Counted from the first letter of the stretch, positions 1 through 5,140 are shown. The stretch is 5,358 nt of DNA from an uncultured Rikenella sp. (GCF_910577125.1 NZ_CAJTMN010000123.1:1-5358), one strand, 5' to 3'. The notes: generated by a model not told the origin, from the sequence alone. Numbers and translations are program-made.

Positions 1-8
1 GCATCCTC

Positions 9-59
9 TAAAGTTTCTTTGGTTCTTTCTGTTCACAGAAAGAACAGTACCCTCCAATT
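9..59. repeat. AT-rich hairpin module, copy 1
   Basis: This 51-nt module is repeated in the same orientation at 4934-4984, with 45 of 51 positions identical and no gaps. Its core is a perfect 10-bp stem with arms GTTCTTTCTG (22-31) and CAGAAAGAAC (36-45) and a TTCA loop. The flank AGTACCCTCCAATT (46-59) is identical in both copies. On the minus strand the stem begins 33 nt after the riboflavin synthase stop codon, so it may form the 3' end of that transcript. No run of T follows the stem on either strand, so it is not a classical intrinsic terminator. Bases 1-8 before it carry no other recognisable feature. Confidence 0.85.
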
Positions 60-78
60 CGATGCACAAGTTATAAAA

Positions 79-702
79 TTAGTTCTCAGGTTGTTCTGCG
101 GTTCCCGACAGGCGAGCCACATATTTCCCGATGATGTCGAATTCGAGATTGACCCGTGTGCCGGGCTCGATCCGGTGGAAATTGGTGTGCTCGTGCGTGT
201 AAGGGATGATCGCCACCTGAAAGCCGTTCGGCCGGGAGTTGACGACCGTCAGGCTTACGCCGTTCACCGCGACCGATCCCTTTTCGACGGTCACGTAGCC
301 CGATTTCCGCAGCCGTTCGGGGGCGTCGTAGTCGAAGGTGTAGTACCAGCTTCCGTCGGCGAACTCGACGGCCCGGCAGATGCCTGTCGTATCGACGTGT
401 CCCTGGACGATGTGTCCGTCGAGCAGGGCGTTCATCCGCATGCTGCGTTCGAGATTGACCGGGTCGCCGATTTTCAGGTCGCCCAGGTTGCTCTTTTCGA
501 GTGTTTCGCGGATGGCGGTCACGGTATAGGTGCTTTGTTCGGGTTCGACGGCGACGACGGTCAGGCAGACGCCGTTATGGGCTACGCTTTGGTCTACGTG
601 CAATTCCGGTGCCAGATCCGCTTTGAGGGTGATATGGAGGTTGTCGCGGTCGGAATCCAGCCGGACGACGGTTCCCATGCTCTGTACGATTCCTGAAAAC
701 AT
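79..702 (-). CDS. ribE: riboflavin synthase, alpha chain
   Basis: This cytosolic enzyme carries out the last step of riboflavin synthesis, the dismutation of two 6,7-dimethyl-8-ribityllumazine molecules to riboflavin and a pyrimidinedione. The 207-residue product has the usual family length (E. coli RibC has 213). It starts with the diagnostic MFSGIV and shows the internal duplication of the family: domain 1 (about 1-95) with N-G-V-C-L-T-V at 43-49, and domain 2 (about 96-195) with N-G-V-S-L-T-V at 147-153. Ser39 and Cys46 match E. coli Ser41 and Cys48. GHIVQGHVD at 96-104 carries the conserved histidines 97 and 102. The start at 702 was chosen because the family begins at MF(S/T)GI; an upstream in-frame ATG at 765 would add 21 unrelated residues. 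No other rib gene and no recognisable FMN riboswitch lie in the 1.08 kb upstream. Assignment is secure. Confidence 0.96.
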   Translation of the reverse strand: MFSGIVQSMGTVVRLDSDRDNLHITLKADLAPELHVDQSVAHNGVCLTVVAVEPEQSTYTVTAIRETLEKSNLGDLKIGDPVNLERSMRMNALLDGHIVQGHVDTTGICRAVEFADGSWYYTFDYDAPERLRKSGYVTVEKGSVAVNGVSLTVVNSRPNGFQVAIIPYTHEHTNFHRIEPGTRVNLEFDIIGKYVARLSGTAEQPEN

Positions 703-987
703 AGGTTTTAAATGATTTTCTGAGGTTTCGGTTCGGGTTTCGTGCGGTACCCCGCCCCGGGCCACCGCGGCTTCGGTGAGGGGGTATTGTGGTACGTCGG
801 CGACGTCGGGTATAGTTGGTCATCCACAGTTAACGGTAGCGACGGATATTTTTTGTGGTTCAACGCACAGAATATCGATTCCTGTCGCGCGAACCGCTGT
901 GGTCTCGGTCTTCAGTTGCGTTGCCTCTCGGAATAAACGGAAGACGACACCCTGCGTTCGAAAAACCGCCCGAGCAGAAAATCTATC
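703..987. other. intergenic, no gene seen; presumed ribE promoter region
   Basis: About 285 bases upstream of riboflavin synthase hold no coding region I can support and, unlike the DNA beyond 988, no strong hairpins or copies of the repeat modules. Open frames crossing it have no recognisable domain and continue into the repeat array. The transcription start of ribE should lie here or just beyond, but I could not find a convincing Bacteroidota promoter (TTTG and TAnnTTTG boxes) on the minus strand. The 20 or so bases directly before the ATG are AT-rich (AAAATCATTTAAAACC), as is common for Bacteroidota leaders without a Shine-Dalgarno site. Confidence 0.5.
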
Positions 988-1122
988 GCAGTGCGGCGCC
1001 CAGCGAAAGGCGCTATATGGGGGTAAAGGCGGCCAATAAAAGACGCTATGCGTCCCCGCCGCCGGGGGTGGCGACGCACTGCGCGACTCTGCGAGTCGCA
1101 AAAGCTCGCCCCAATTCTCCCC
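988..1122 (+). repeat. GC-rich repeat module array, plus-orientation copy
   Basis: Three blocks in this stretch recur in the same order on the opposite strand at 5166-5014. Block 1 is 988-1013 (starts GCAGTGCGGCGCC; inverted copy 5142-5166). Block 2 is 1055-1106 (starts CCCGCCGCCGGGGGTGGCG; inverted copy 5068-5119, 43 of 52 identical, no gaps). Block 3 is 1107-1122 (CGCCCCAATTCTCC core; inverted copy 5014-5029). The spacers between blocks differ in sequence and length, so the blocks behave as modules. The spacer at 1014-1054 carries its own small hairpin, GACGC-TAT-GCGTC at 1042-1054. I see no protein function; open frames across it are by-products of base composition. Confidence 0.8.
1083..1099. 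repeat. 7-bp hairpin with TGC loop inside block 2
   Basis: The sequence is GCGACTC-TGC-GAGTCGC, a perfect 7-bp stem with a three-base loop. In the inverted copy of the same block (5075-5091) the arms become GCGACCC/GGGTCGC with a different loop. The stem changes from T-A to C-G at one pair with complementarity kept, while the loop changes freely. Confidence 0.85.
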
Positions 1123-1133
1123 CCGTTCGTCCT

Positions 1134-1166
1134 CGGCGCGCCTCCCCCGCGCCGCTAAAGCGTCGC
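1134..1166. repeat. two overlapping, mutually exclusive hairpins
   Basis: The first is a perfect 7-bp stem, CGGCGCG (1134-1140) with CGCGCCG (1148-1154), around a C-rich 7-base loop. The second is an 8-bp stem with one mismatch, GCGCCGCT (1149-1156) with AGCGTCGC (1159-1166), around AA. They share 1149-1154, so only one can form at a time. The sequence is pure palindrome with no coding signal. Confidence 0.7.
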
Positions 1167-1180
1167 TGCGCCCGAGGCCG

Positions 1181-1196
1181 GCGACCCAAGGGTCGC
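1181..1196. repeat. 7-bp hairpin GCGACCC/GGGTCGC
   Basis: The arms GCGACCC and GGGTCGC are separated by only AA, so in RNA the stem would have 6 bp and a four-base loop. The arms are identical to those of the hairpin at 5075-5091, although the surroundings differ. A short direct repeat, GCACAGCCC, follows at 1201-1209 and 1225-1233. Confidence 0.75.
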
Positions 1197-1287
1197 AAGA
1201 GCACAGCCCTTGTTTTCGCCCAAAGCACAGCCCCGTGTCCGCCTCACTGCGACTCCGCTTTCGCTCCGCCACTTGTCGCATTTTTCC

Positions 1288-1307
1288 CGCGCGCCTTGGG
1301 CGATTCA
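1288..1307 (+). repeat. 20-bp exact direct repeat, copy 1
   Basis: CGCGCGCCTTGGGCGATTCA is found here and again, identical, at 1500-1519. Each copy leads directly into one of the two long hairpins with the shared GCTCATCGC apex. In the second copy its GGCGATTCA half is the 5' arm of the hairpin; in this copy that half has no partner. Confidence 0.9.
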
Positions 1308-1308
1308 A

Positions 1309-1387
1309 CCGTCGCCCGCAGGGATTTCATCTCGATTTTGCTCATCGCAAAACGAGTGAAATCCCTCTTTAGGCGGGCGGGCGACGG
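1309..1387. repeat. long bulged hairpin A, apex GCTCATCGC
   Basis: The inner stem pairs GGGATTTCA (1321-1329) with TGAAATCCC (1357-1365), then CTCG with CGAG and TTTTGC with GCAAAA, interrupted by two single-base bulges. The loop is TCATC. An outer perfect 10-bp stem pairs CCGTCGCCCG (1309-1318) with CGGGCGACGG (1378-1387). Nearly 30 base pairs are available in 79 nt. The apex and the 3' flank (TCTTTAGGCG) resemble hairpin B at 1501-1572, but the stem sequence differs. There is no T run after it on either strand. Confidence 0.9.
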
Positions 1388-1409
1388 TCGAGCTTCGAAC
1401 CGGACGGGA

Positions 1410-1426
1410 CTGCCCTGCGCGGGCAG
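1410..1426. repeat. 6-bp hairpin CTGCCC/GGGCAG
   Basis: CTGCCC and GGGCAG flank a five-base loop, TGCGC. It lies between the long hairpin A and the TGC-loop hairpin at 1452-1470 and belongs to the same run of small palindromes. Confidence 0.65.
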
Positions 1427-1451
1427 CGGCCGAGTGACCTCGGCGGGACAG

Positions 1452-1470
1452 AGCGATACTGCGTATCGCT
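1452..1470. repeat. 8-bp hairpin with TGC loop
   Basis: The sequence is AGCGATAC-TGC-GTATCGCT, a perfect 8-bp stem. It has the same loop and nearly the same size as the hairpin at 1083-1099 but a different stem sequence, so it looks like another member of the same structural family. Confidence 0.85.
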
Positions 1471-1490
1471 TACTTGGATGCTGTACCCCA

Positions 1491-1508
1491 TTCTCTGTTC
1501 GCGCGCCT
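1491..1508 (+). repeat. 18-bp exact direct repeat, copy 1
   Basis: TTCTCTGTTCGCGCGCCT occurs here and, identical, at 1707-1724. This copy overlaps the start of the 20-bp repeat at 1500-1519 and leads into hairpin B. After the second copy the downstream sequence differs. Confidence 0.85.
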
Positions 1509-1519
1509 TGGGCGATTCA
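1500..1519 (+). repeat. 20-bp exact direct repeat, copy 2
   Basis: This is identical to 1288-1307. Here the GGCGATTCA part (1511-1519) is base-paired with TGAATCGCC (1548-1556) as the lower stem of hairpin B. Confidence 0.9.
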
Positions 1520-1572
1520 TTCTGTTTTGGCTCATCGCCGAAACAGTTGAATCGCCTCCTAAGGCGTGGCGC
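1501..1572. repeat. long bulged hairpin B, apex GCTCATCGC
   Basis: The main stem pairs GGCGATTCA (1511-1519) with TGAATCGCC (1548-1556). After a small internal mismatch, CTGTTT pairs with AAACAG, a T-G wobble follows, then GGC with GCC and loop TCATC. An outer stem pairs GCCTT (1505-1509) with AAGGC (1561-1565), and possibly GCGC with GCGC at 1501-1504/1569-1572. The loop sequence and overall layout are those of hairpin A (1309-1387), but most stem pairs differ. Confidence 0.9.
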
Positions 1573-1613
1573 ACGAATGTTCATTGCCTGAAATAACAAC
1601 GGCCGGCCGCCAT

Positions 1614-1675
1614 GACGCGAATGCGTCGGCCGGGCAGGCCCCACGTCCCGTGGACGGGAAATGCTCACGCATTTC
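1614..1675. repeat. cluster of three small hairpins
   Basis: Three palindromes lie in 62 bases: GACGC-GAAT-GCGTC (1614-1627), TCCCGT-GG-ACGGGA (1646-1659) and GAAATGC-TCAC-GCATTTC (1658-1675, 7 bp). The last two share two bases. This continues the hairpin array into the region downstream of ugd; no coding signal is present. Confidence 0.7.
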
Positions 1676-1706
1676 TGCGGCTGGGTCTGCCCAAATCTTC
1701 GCACCG

Positions 1707-1724
1707 TTCTCTGTTCGCGCGCCT
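1707..1724 (+). repeat. 18-bp exact direct repeat, copy 2
   Basis: This is identical to 1491-1508. It lies about 60 bases beyond the ugd stop codon on the transcribed strand. CTCAGGC follows twice, at 1724-1730 and 1739-1745. Between here and the ugd stop (1725-1783) I see only weak GC-rich pairing and no intrinsic terminator. Confidence 0.8.
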
Positions 1725-1783
1725 CAGGCTCCGCAAAACTCAGGCCGGACGCGGGCGGTCAGCCCCGCCGCTTCGCTGCAAGC

Positions 1784-3106
1784 CTACAAAACGCCGATGC
1801 CGTAGTAGGCGAAGCCTAAGTTCCGCAGCTCGTTGCGGTCGAAGATATTGCGCCCGTCTACCACCACATCGCCTCGCATCGCGCGTTTGACCACCTCCCA
1901 ATTGGGCAGACGGAACTCTTTCCACTCCGTCAGCAGCACCAGTGCATCCGCATCCAGCACCGCTCCGTAAGCGTCCGTAGCGTAGGCGATCGAGTCGCCG
2001 ATCCGGCGTTTCGCTTCGGTCATCGCAATCGGGTCGTAAGCCACGACCTCTGCTCCCGCCTCCCGCAGCTGTTCGATGAGCACCAGCGCAGGCGCCTCGC
2101 GCATGTCGTCCGTCCCCGGCTTGAAAGCCAATCCCCACAGCGCGATCCGTCTGCCGCGCAATGCCTCGGCACTGCCGAAGTGGCCGACCAGCTTCTCGAA
2201 CAAAATCCGTTTCTGCCGCTCGTTCACCCGCTCGACCGCCTCCAGCACCTCCATTCGACAGTTGTTCTGTTTTGCGCTGTGAATCAGTGCTTTGACGTCT
2301 TTCGGAAAGCATGAGCCGCCGTAGCCGCATCCCGGATAGAGGAACTTGTTCCCGATCCGGCTGTCTGCCCCGATCCCCTTGCGCACCATATTGACGTCGG
2401 CACCCACCGCCTGGCACAAGGCCGCCACGTCGTTGATGAAACTGATCCGTGTGGCTAGCATCGCATTGGCGGCGTATTTGGTCATTTCGGCCGACGGGAT
2501 GTCCATGAACATCACCCGGAAGTTGTTGAGCAGCATCGGTTTGTAGAGCCGCGTCATCAGCTCTCGCGCCCGTTCCGAGTCGGTGCCGACGACCACCCGG
2601 TCGGGCCGGATGAAATCCTCGATGGCATTCCCCTCCTTGAGGAACTCCGGGTTGGAGGCGACGTCGAACGGAATCTGCACGCCCCGCTTATCCAGTTCGC
2701 CCTGAATCGTGGCGCGCACCTTGGCCGCCGTCCCCACCGGAACGGTCGATTTGGTCACCACCAGCACATACCGGTCGATGTGTCGGCCGATGGTTTCGGC
2801 CACCTGAAGCACGTAGCGCAGGTCGGCGCTCCCGTCCTCGTCCGGCGGCGTCCCCACGGCCGAGAAGACGATCTCCACCTCCGGCAAGACCGATTCCAGC
2901 GAGGTGGTGAAATGGAGCCTGCCGGCTTTGTAGTTCTTTTCGACCAGCTGCTCCAAGTTGGGTTCGTAGATCGGAATGATTCCGTTCTGCAGCCGTTCGA
3001 TTTTCGAGGCGTCGGTGTCCACGCAGGTCACGTCGACGCCCAGTTCGGCAAAACAGGTCCCGGTCACCAGACCGACATAACCGGTTCCGACAATCGCTAT
3101 CTTCAT
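1784..3106 (-). CDS. ugd: UDP-glucose 6-dehydrogenase
   Basis: This cytosolic enzyme oxidises UDP-glucose to UDP-glucuronate with two NAD+, supplying acidic sugar donors for capsule or other surface glycans. The product has 440 residues, normal for the bacterial UDP-glucose/GDP-mannose dehydrogenase family. The N-terminal Rossmann domain carries G7-T-G9-Y-V-G12 and the NAD-binding Asp30. The substrate and catalytic residues known from the Streptococcus pyogenes enzyme are all seen: Thr121, Glu154 and Glu158 (NPEFLKEG), Lys210 and Asn214 (TKYAANA), the nucleophile Cys266 and Asp270 (GGSCFPKD). The C-terminal domain (about 320-435) contains WGLAFKPGTDD and VVDGRN. The start at 3106 gives the standard MKIAIVGTGYVG opening and overlaps the lipoprotein stop as ATGA, suggesting translational coupling. 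The gene ends in TAG, followed by the repeat array. Substrates related to UDP-glucose cannot be excluded from sequence alone, but the match is strong. Confidence 0.96.
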   Translation of the reverse strand: MKIAIVGTGYVGLVTGTCFAELGVDVTCVDTDASKIERLQNGIIPIYEPNLEQLVEKNYKAGRLHFTTSLESVLPEVEIVFSAVGTPPDEDGSADLRYVLQVAETIGRHIDRYVLVVTKSTVPVGTAAKVRATIQGELDKRGVQIPFDVASNPEFLKEGNAIEDFIRPDRVVVGTDSERARELMTRLYKPMLLNNFRVMFMDIPSAEMTKYAANAMLATRISFINDVAALCQAVGADVNMVRKGIGADSRIGNKFLYPGCGYGGSCFPKDVKALIHSAKQNNCRMEVLEAVERVNERQKRILFEKLVGHFGSAEALRGRRIALWGLAFKPGTDDMREAPALVLIEQLREAGAEVVAYDPIAMTEAKRRIGDSIAYATDAYGAVLDADALVLLTEWKEFRLPNWEVVKRAMRGDVVVDGRNIFDRNELRNLGFAYYGIGVL

Positions 3107-3648
3107 AATTCGGGTTCCTGCGGTTCTGACGGGGTGTCGAGCGGTTCGTAGTTGACGGTAAAGGAGGTGCTGCGGATGGTCGTTTGGGCGTTCGATCCTT
3201 TTTTCATCACGTAGGAGAAGACGAGCGATCCGGTGGTCGTGACGGTCAGTTCCGGCTCGCCGTTCGTCCCGTTTGTGAGCTGGGCTTCCCGGATGATTTC
3301 GTCGAACTGTTTTTTCTGCAGCTCCGACAGGTTGTTGTCGTAAATCGCAATGGCCTGCCGGTCGTTTTCAGCCTCGTCGGCGCCTTCGATCAGGATCGGA
3401 TTGCCGCCGGACCCGTTCCGGATAAAGTTGTTCTTGAAAAACCATTGGTTGAGGTAAATGGCCACTTTGCACATGTCTTTTTCGGTCGGGGGAAGGGCGT
3501 CGATCTGTTCCTGGGACAGCAAATCGTTCAATGTCGGATAGATGACTCCGATCTGGTATACCGAAAAAGGTTTCTCGTCCTGACAGGAGGTCAGGGCCAC
3601 GAAGCCGGCGAAAAAGGCGGCCAGAATGCCTAAAACTCTCTTTTTCAT
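3103..3648 (-). CDS. uncharacterised lipoprotein
   Basis: I do not recognise the family. The 181-residue product starts MKKRVLG, followed by a hydrophobic stretch (about 5-20) and a lipobox L19-T-S-C22, so it should be exported, cleaved before Cys22 and lipidated. The residues after the cysteine, Q-D-E-K, are acidic; in Bacteroidota acidic residues here can direct lipoproteins to the cell surface, so surface exposure is possible but unproven. The mature part has a helical-looking middle (about 40-125) and a beta-like C-terminal segment (about 134-167), then a proline/glutamate-rich tail (PLDTPSEPQEPEL). It is probably cotranscribed with fcl (91 nt upstream) and its TGA stop overlaps the ugd ATG by four bases. 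Its codon choice looks less GC-rich than that of its neighbours. A role in exporting or displaying the glycan is only an inference from position. Confidence 0.85.
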   Translation of the reverse strand: MKKRVLGILAAFFAGFVALTSCQDEKPFSVYQIGVIYPTLNDLLSQEQIDALPPTEKDMCKVAIYLNQWFFKNNFIRNGSGGNPILIEGADEAENDRQAIAIYDNNLSELQKKQFDEIIREAQLTNGTNGEPELTVTTTGSLVFSYVMKKGSNAQTTIRSTSFTVNYEPLDTPSEPQEPEL

Positions 3649-3739
3649 AACTCTGTTGCGCGTTTTTGTTTGGTTAGTCTCATGCTGCGGGGCGATCCGG
3701 CCCCGTTACAAATATCCGTATTTTTCGGGAAATATCCGA
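3649..3739 (-). promoter_or_regulatory. fcl-lipoprotein spacer with a stem-loop
   Basis: This 91-nt spacer holds a 6-bp GC-only stem, CGGGGC (3688-3693) with GCCCCG (3700-3705), around a six-base loop. It also holds a 9-bp direct repeat, AAATATCCG, at 3710-3718 and 3730-3738. No T run follows the stem on the transcribed strand, so I do not call it a terminator; it would lie in the leader of the lipoprotein message about 40 nt before the ATG. The minus strand carries GATATTTG at 3716-3709, one mismatch from the Bacteroidota TAnnTTTG box, but no TTTG is correctly placed upstream. An internal promoter is therefore possible but weak. Confidence 0.4.
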
Positions 3740-4813
3740 CTACTGTTTGCAATACCAGTCGTAGAGTCGCCGGACGCCGTTGTCGATTTCGACCGAGTGG
3801 CGCCAGCCGAGGGCATGGAGCCGTGACGGGTCGGTCAGTTTTCGCGGTGTTCCGTCGGGTTTCGAGGCGTCGAAACGGATCTCGCCGGTGTAGCCCACGG
3901 TGTCGGCGATGAGCCGCACGAGCGAGGCGATGGTGAGCTCGCTGCCGGTGCCGATGTTGAGGTGGCAGTTCCGTATTTCTGTCCCTTTCCCGGCGGCCAG
4001 GTCGCGGAAGCTGACCCGTTCCATCACGTAGATGCAGGCGGCGGCCATGTCTTCGCTCCAGAGGAACTCCCGGAGGGGTGTTCCGCTGCCCCAGACGGTC
4101 ATGGTGCCGGGGGTGATGCCGTATTTCTCGAGTTTTTCCCGTATGGTCGCCTCGAAGGCTCTCCCGTCGACGCCTTCGACGGGTCGTTTGGCGAAATCTG
4201 CACGTATGGCTGCCCAATCTCCTCGCATCAGAGCGGCTGCGATGTGCATCTTGCGCAGCAGGGCGGGCAGCACGTGGCTGGTCTCCAGGTTGAAATTATC
4301 CTCGGGCCCGTACAAGTTGGTGGGCATCACGGCGATGAAGTCGGTGCCGTACTGGAGGTTGAAACTTTCGCACATCTTCAGGCCGGCGATCTTGGCGATG
4401 GCGTAGGGCTCGTTGGTGTACTCCAGCGGTGAGGTGAGGAGGCACTCTTCGGTCATGGGTTGCGGTGCGTCGCGGGGGTAGATGCAGGTGGAGCCGAGAA
4501 AGAGGAGCTTTTTCACGCCGTGTCGCCAGGCGGTGGCCAGGACGTTGTTCTGGATCTGGAGGTTGCGCCAGATGAAGTCGGCCCGGTAGAGCGAATTGGC
4601 CATGATGCCGCCTACGTAGGCAGCGGCGAGAAAGACGTATTCGGGTTTTTCGGTCTCGAAGAAGGTCTCTACGGCGCGCTGGTCGGTGAGGTCGAGTTGG
4701 GCGTGGGTGCGGCCGATCAGCCGGCTGTAGCCTTGTTGTTCCAAGCCGCGCCAAATGGCGGAACCGACCAGACCGCGGTGGCCGGCGACGTATATTTTGG
4801 AGTCTTTTTCCAT
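3740..4813 (-). CDS. fcl: GDP-L-fucose synthase (GDP-4-keto-6-deoxymannose epimerase-reductase)
   Basis: This cytosolic short-chain dehydrogenase-type enzyme converts GDP-4-keto-6-deoxy-D-mannose to GDP-L-fucose with NADPH, by 3,5-epimerisation then 4-reduction. The product has 357 residues. The N-terminal Rossmann fold carries G11-H-R-G14-L-V-G17. The catalytic Ser108, Cys110, Tyr137 and Lys141 (YAIAK) and the epimerisation partner His180 each match E. coli WcaG (Ser107, Cys109, Tyr136, Lys140, His179) at a constant offset of one. WGSGTPLREFL at 241-251 is the conserved substrate-binding segment. It lies about 38 residues further along than in E. coli, because of an insertion at roughly 195-230, which accounts for the longer protein. 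It is the first gene of the likely fcl-lipoprotein-ugd transcript. The usual partner gmd, which makes the substrate, is not in the window. No clear Shine-Dalgarno precedes the ATG at 4813. Confidence 0.96.
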   Translation of the reverse strand: MEKDSKIYVAGHRGLVGSAIWRGLEQQGYSRLIGRTHAQLDLTDQRAVETFFETEKPEYVFLAAAYVGGIMANSLYRADFIWRNLQIQNNVLATAWRHGVKKLLFLGSTCIYPRDAPQPMTEECLLTSPLEYTNEPYAIAKIAGLKMCESFNLQYGTDFIAVMPTNLYGPEDNFNLETSHVLPALLRKMHIAAALMRGDWAAIRADFAKRPVEGVDGRAFEATIREKLEKYGITPGTMTVWGSGTPLREFLWSEDMAAACIYVMERVSFRDLAAGKGTEIRNCHLNIGTGSELTIASLVRLIADTVGYTGEIRFDASKPDGTPRKLTDPSRLHALGWRHSVEIDNGVRRLYDWYCKQ

Positions 4814-4912
4814 ATCGGTAGGTTGTGTAGTTGCAGAGTATTTTGTGTGTCGGCTGGGCCGAGGCGGCCGCAGCGCAGGGTTGTTTGTGTTGTGCTGGTA
4901 AACCCGGCCAGA
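4814..4912 (-). promoter_or_regulatory. fcl upstream region with a bulged stem-loop
   Basis: The 99 bases before the fcl start hold an 8-bp stem with one bulged G: GCTG-GGCC (4853-4860) pairs with GGCC-G-CAGC (4866-4874) around GAGGC. No T run follows it on the minus strand. The promoter for fcl is expected here or further upstream within the repeat array, but I found no convincing TTTG/TAnnTTTG pair. There is no coding signal. Confidence 0.4.
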
Positions 4913-4929
4913 GCATCCCGCAGGGATGC
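4913..4929. repeat. 7-bp hairpin GCATCCC/GGGATGC
   Basis: This is a perfect 7-bp stem with loop GCA (TGC when read on the minus strand), the same layout as the hairpins at 1083-1099 and 1452-1470. It ends four bases before the second AT-rich hairpin module. Copy 1 of that module is preceded at window positions 1-6 by GCATCC, which may be the remnant or the start of a comparable hairpin cut off by the window edge. Confidence 0.85.
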
Positions 4930-4933
4930 GCTT

Positions 4934-4984
4934 TAAAGTTTTTCTGGTTCTCTTTGTTCACAAAGAGAACAGTACCCTCCAATT
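4934..4984. repeat. AT-rich hairpin module, copy 2
   Basis: This is the direct repeat of 9-59. The 10-bp stem has arms GTTCTCTTTG (4947-4956) and CAAAGAGAAC (4961-4970) and the same TTCA loop. Against copy 1, stem pair 6 is C-G instead of T-A and pair 8 is T-A instead of C-G, so both changes are compensated. Only two of the six differences lie outside the stem. It is about 130 bases upstream of the fcl start, so unlike copy 1 it is not at the 3' end of a gene in view. Confidence 0.88.
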
Positions 4985-5074
4985 AATCGCGCGCTGCGCT
5001 GGGCCGGGCAGGAGGCGGAGAATTGGGCGAAAATTGGGGGCGGAGCCGTTGTCTGTGCATTGTTCTTAGCTGGT

Positions 5075-5091
5075 GCGACCCTTCGGGTCGC
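5075..5091. repeat. 7-bp hairpin with TTC loop inside block 2
   Basis: GCGACCC-TTC-GGGTCGC is a perfect 7-bp stem at the same position in the module as 1083-1099. Its arms are identical to those of the hairpin at 1181-1196. Confidence 0.85.
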
Positions 5092-5119
5092 GCAGTCCGA
5101 CGCCACCCCCGGCGGCGGG

Positions 5120-5140
5120 CTGCAACTCGCCGGAGCTCGT
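5120..5140 (-). repeat. 21-bp inverted repeat, left arm
   Basis: The reverse complement of this stretch matches 5312-5332 at 20 of 21 positions (ACGAGCTCCG then G or T, then CGAGTTGCAG). The 171 bases between the arms contain the hairpins at 5184-5202 and 5210-5233. Confidence 0.8.

Noticed and set aside
22..45. Intrinsic terminator for riboflavin synthase
   Set aside because: The stem is real but AT-rich and followed by CCAAAGAAACTTT rather than a T run on the transcribed strand, and its other copy is upstream of a gene. A role in 3'-end formation stays open, but I do not call a terminator.
19..696. 225-codon plus-strand open frame opposite riboflavin synthase
   Set aside because: It is antisense to a firmly identified gene and has no domain; a shadow of GC-rich codons.
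703..765. Longer riboflavin synthase start at 765
   Set aside because: It would add 21 polar residues before the family's conserved MF(S/T)GI start; the start at 702 is preferred.
820..828. DnaA-box-like sequence TCATCCACA
   Set aside because: A single site with one mismatch, with no cluster, AT-rich unwinding region or replication gene nearby.
703..960. FMN riboswitch upstream of riboflavin synthase
   Set aside because: I could not find the conserved RFN sequence blocks on the minus strand.
820..1308. 162-codon minus-strand open frame
   Set aside because: It overlaps the repeat modules and the plus-strand open frame, with no recognisable domain or start context.
855..1550. 231-codon plus-strand open frame across the repeat array
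   Set aside because: It runs through most of the hairpins, shows no domain or coherent hydrophobic pattern, is arginine- and proline-rich as GC-rich non-coding DNA gives, and competes with open frames on the other strand over the same bases.
988..1783. CRISPR array
   Set aside because: Repeats are not regularly spaced, units differ in length and type, and no cas gene is present.
3688..3705. Terminator between fcl and the lipoprotein gene
   Set aside because: The 6-bp GC stem has no following T run on the minus strand and lies well inside the short spacer; read-through as an operon is more likely.
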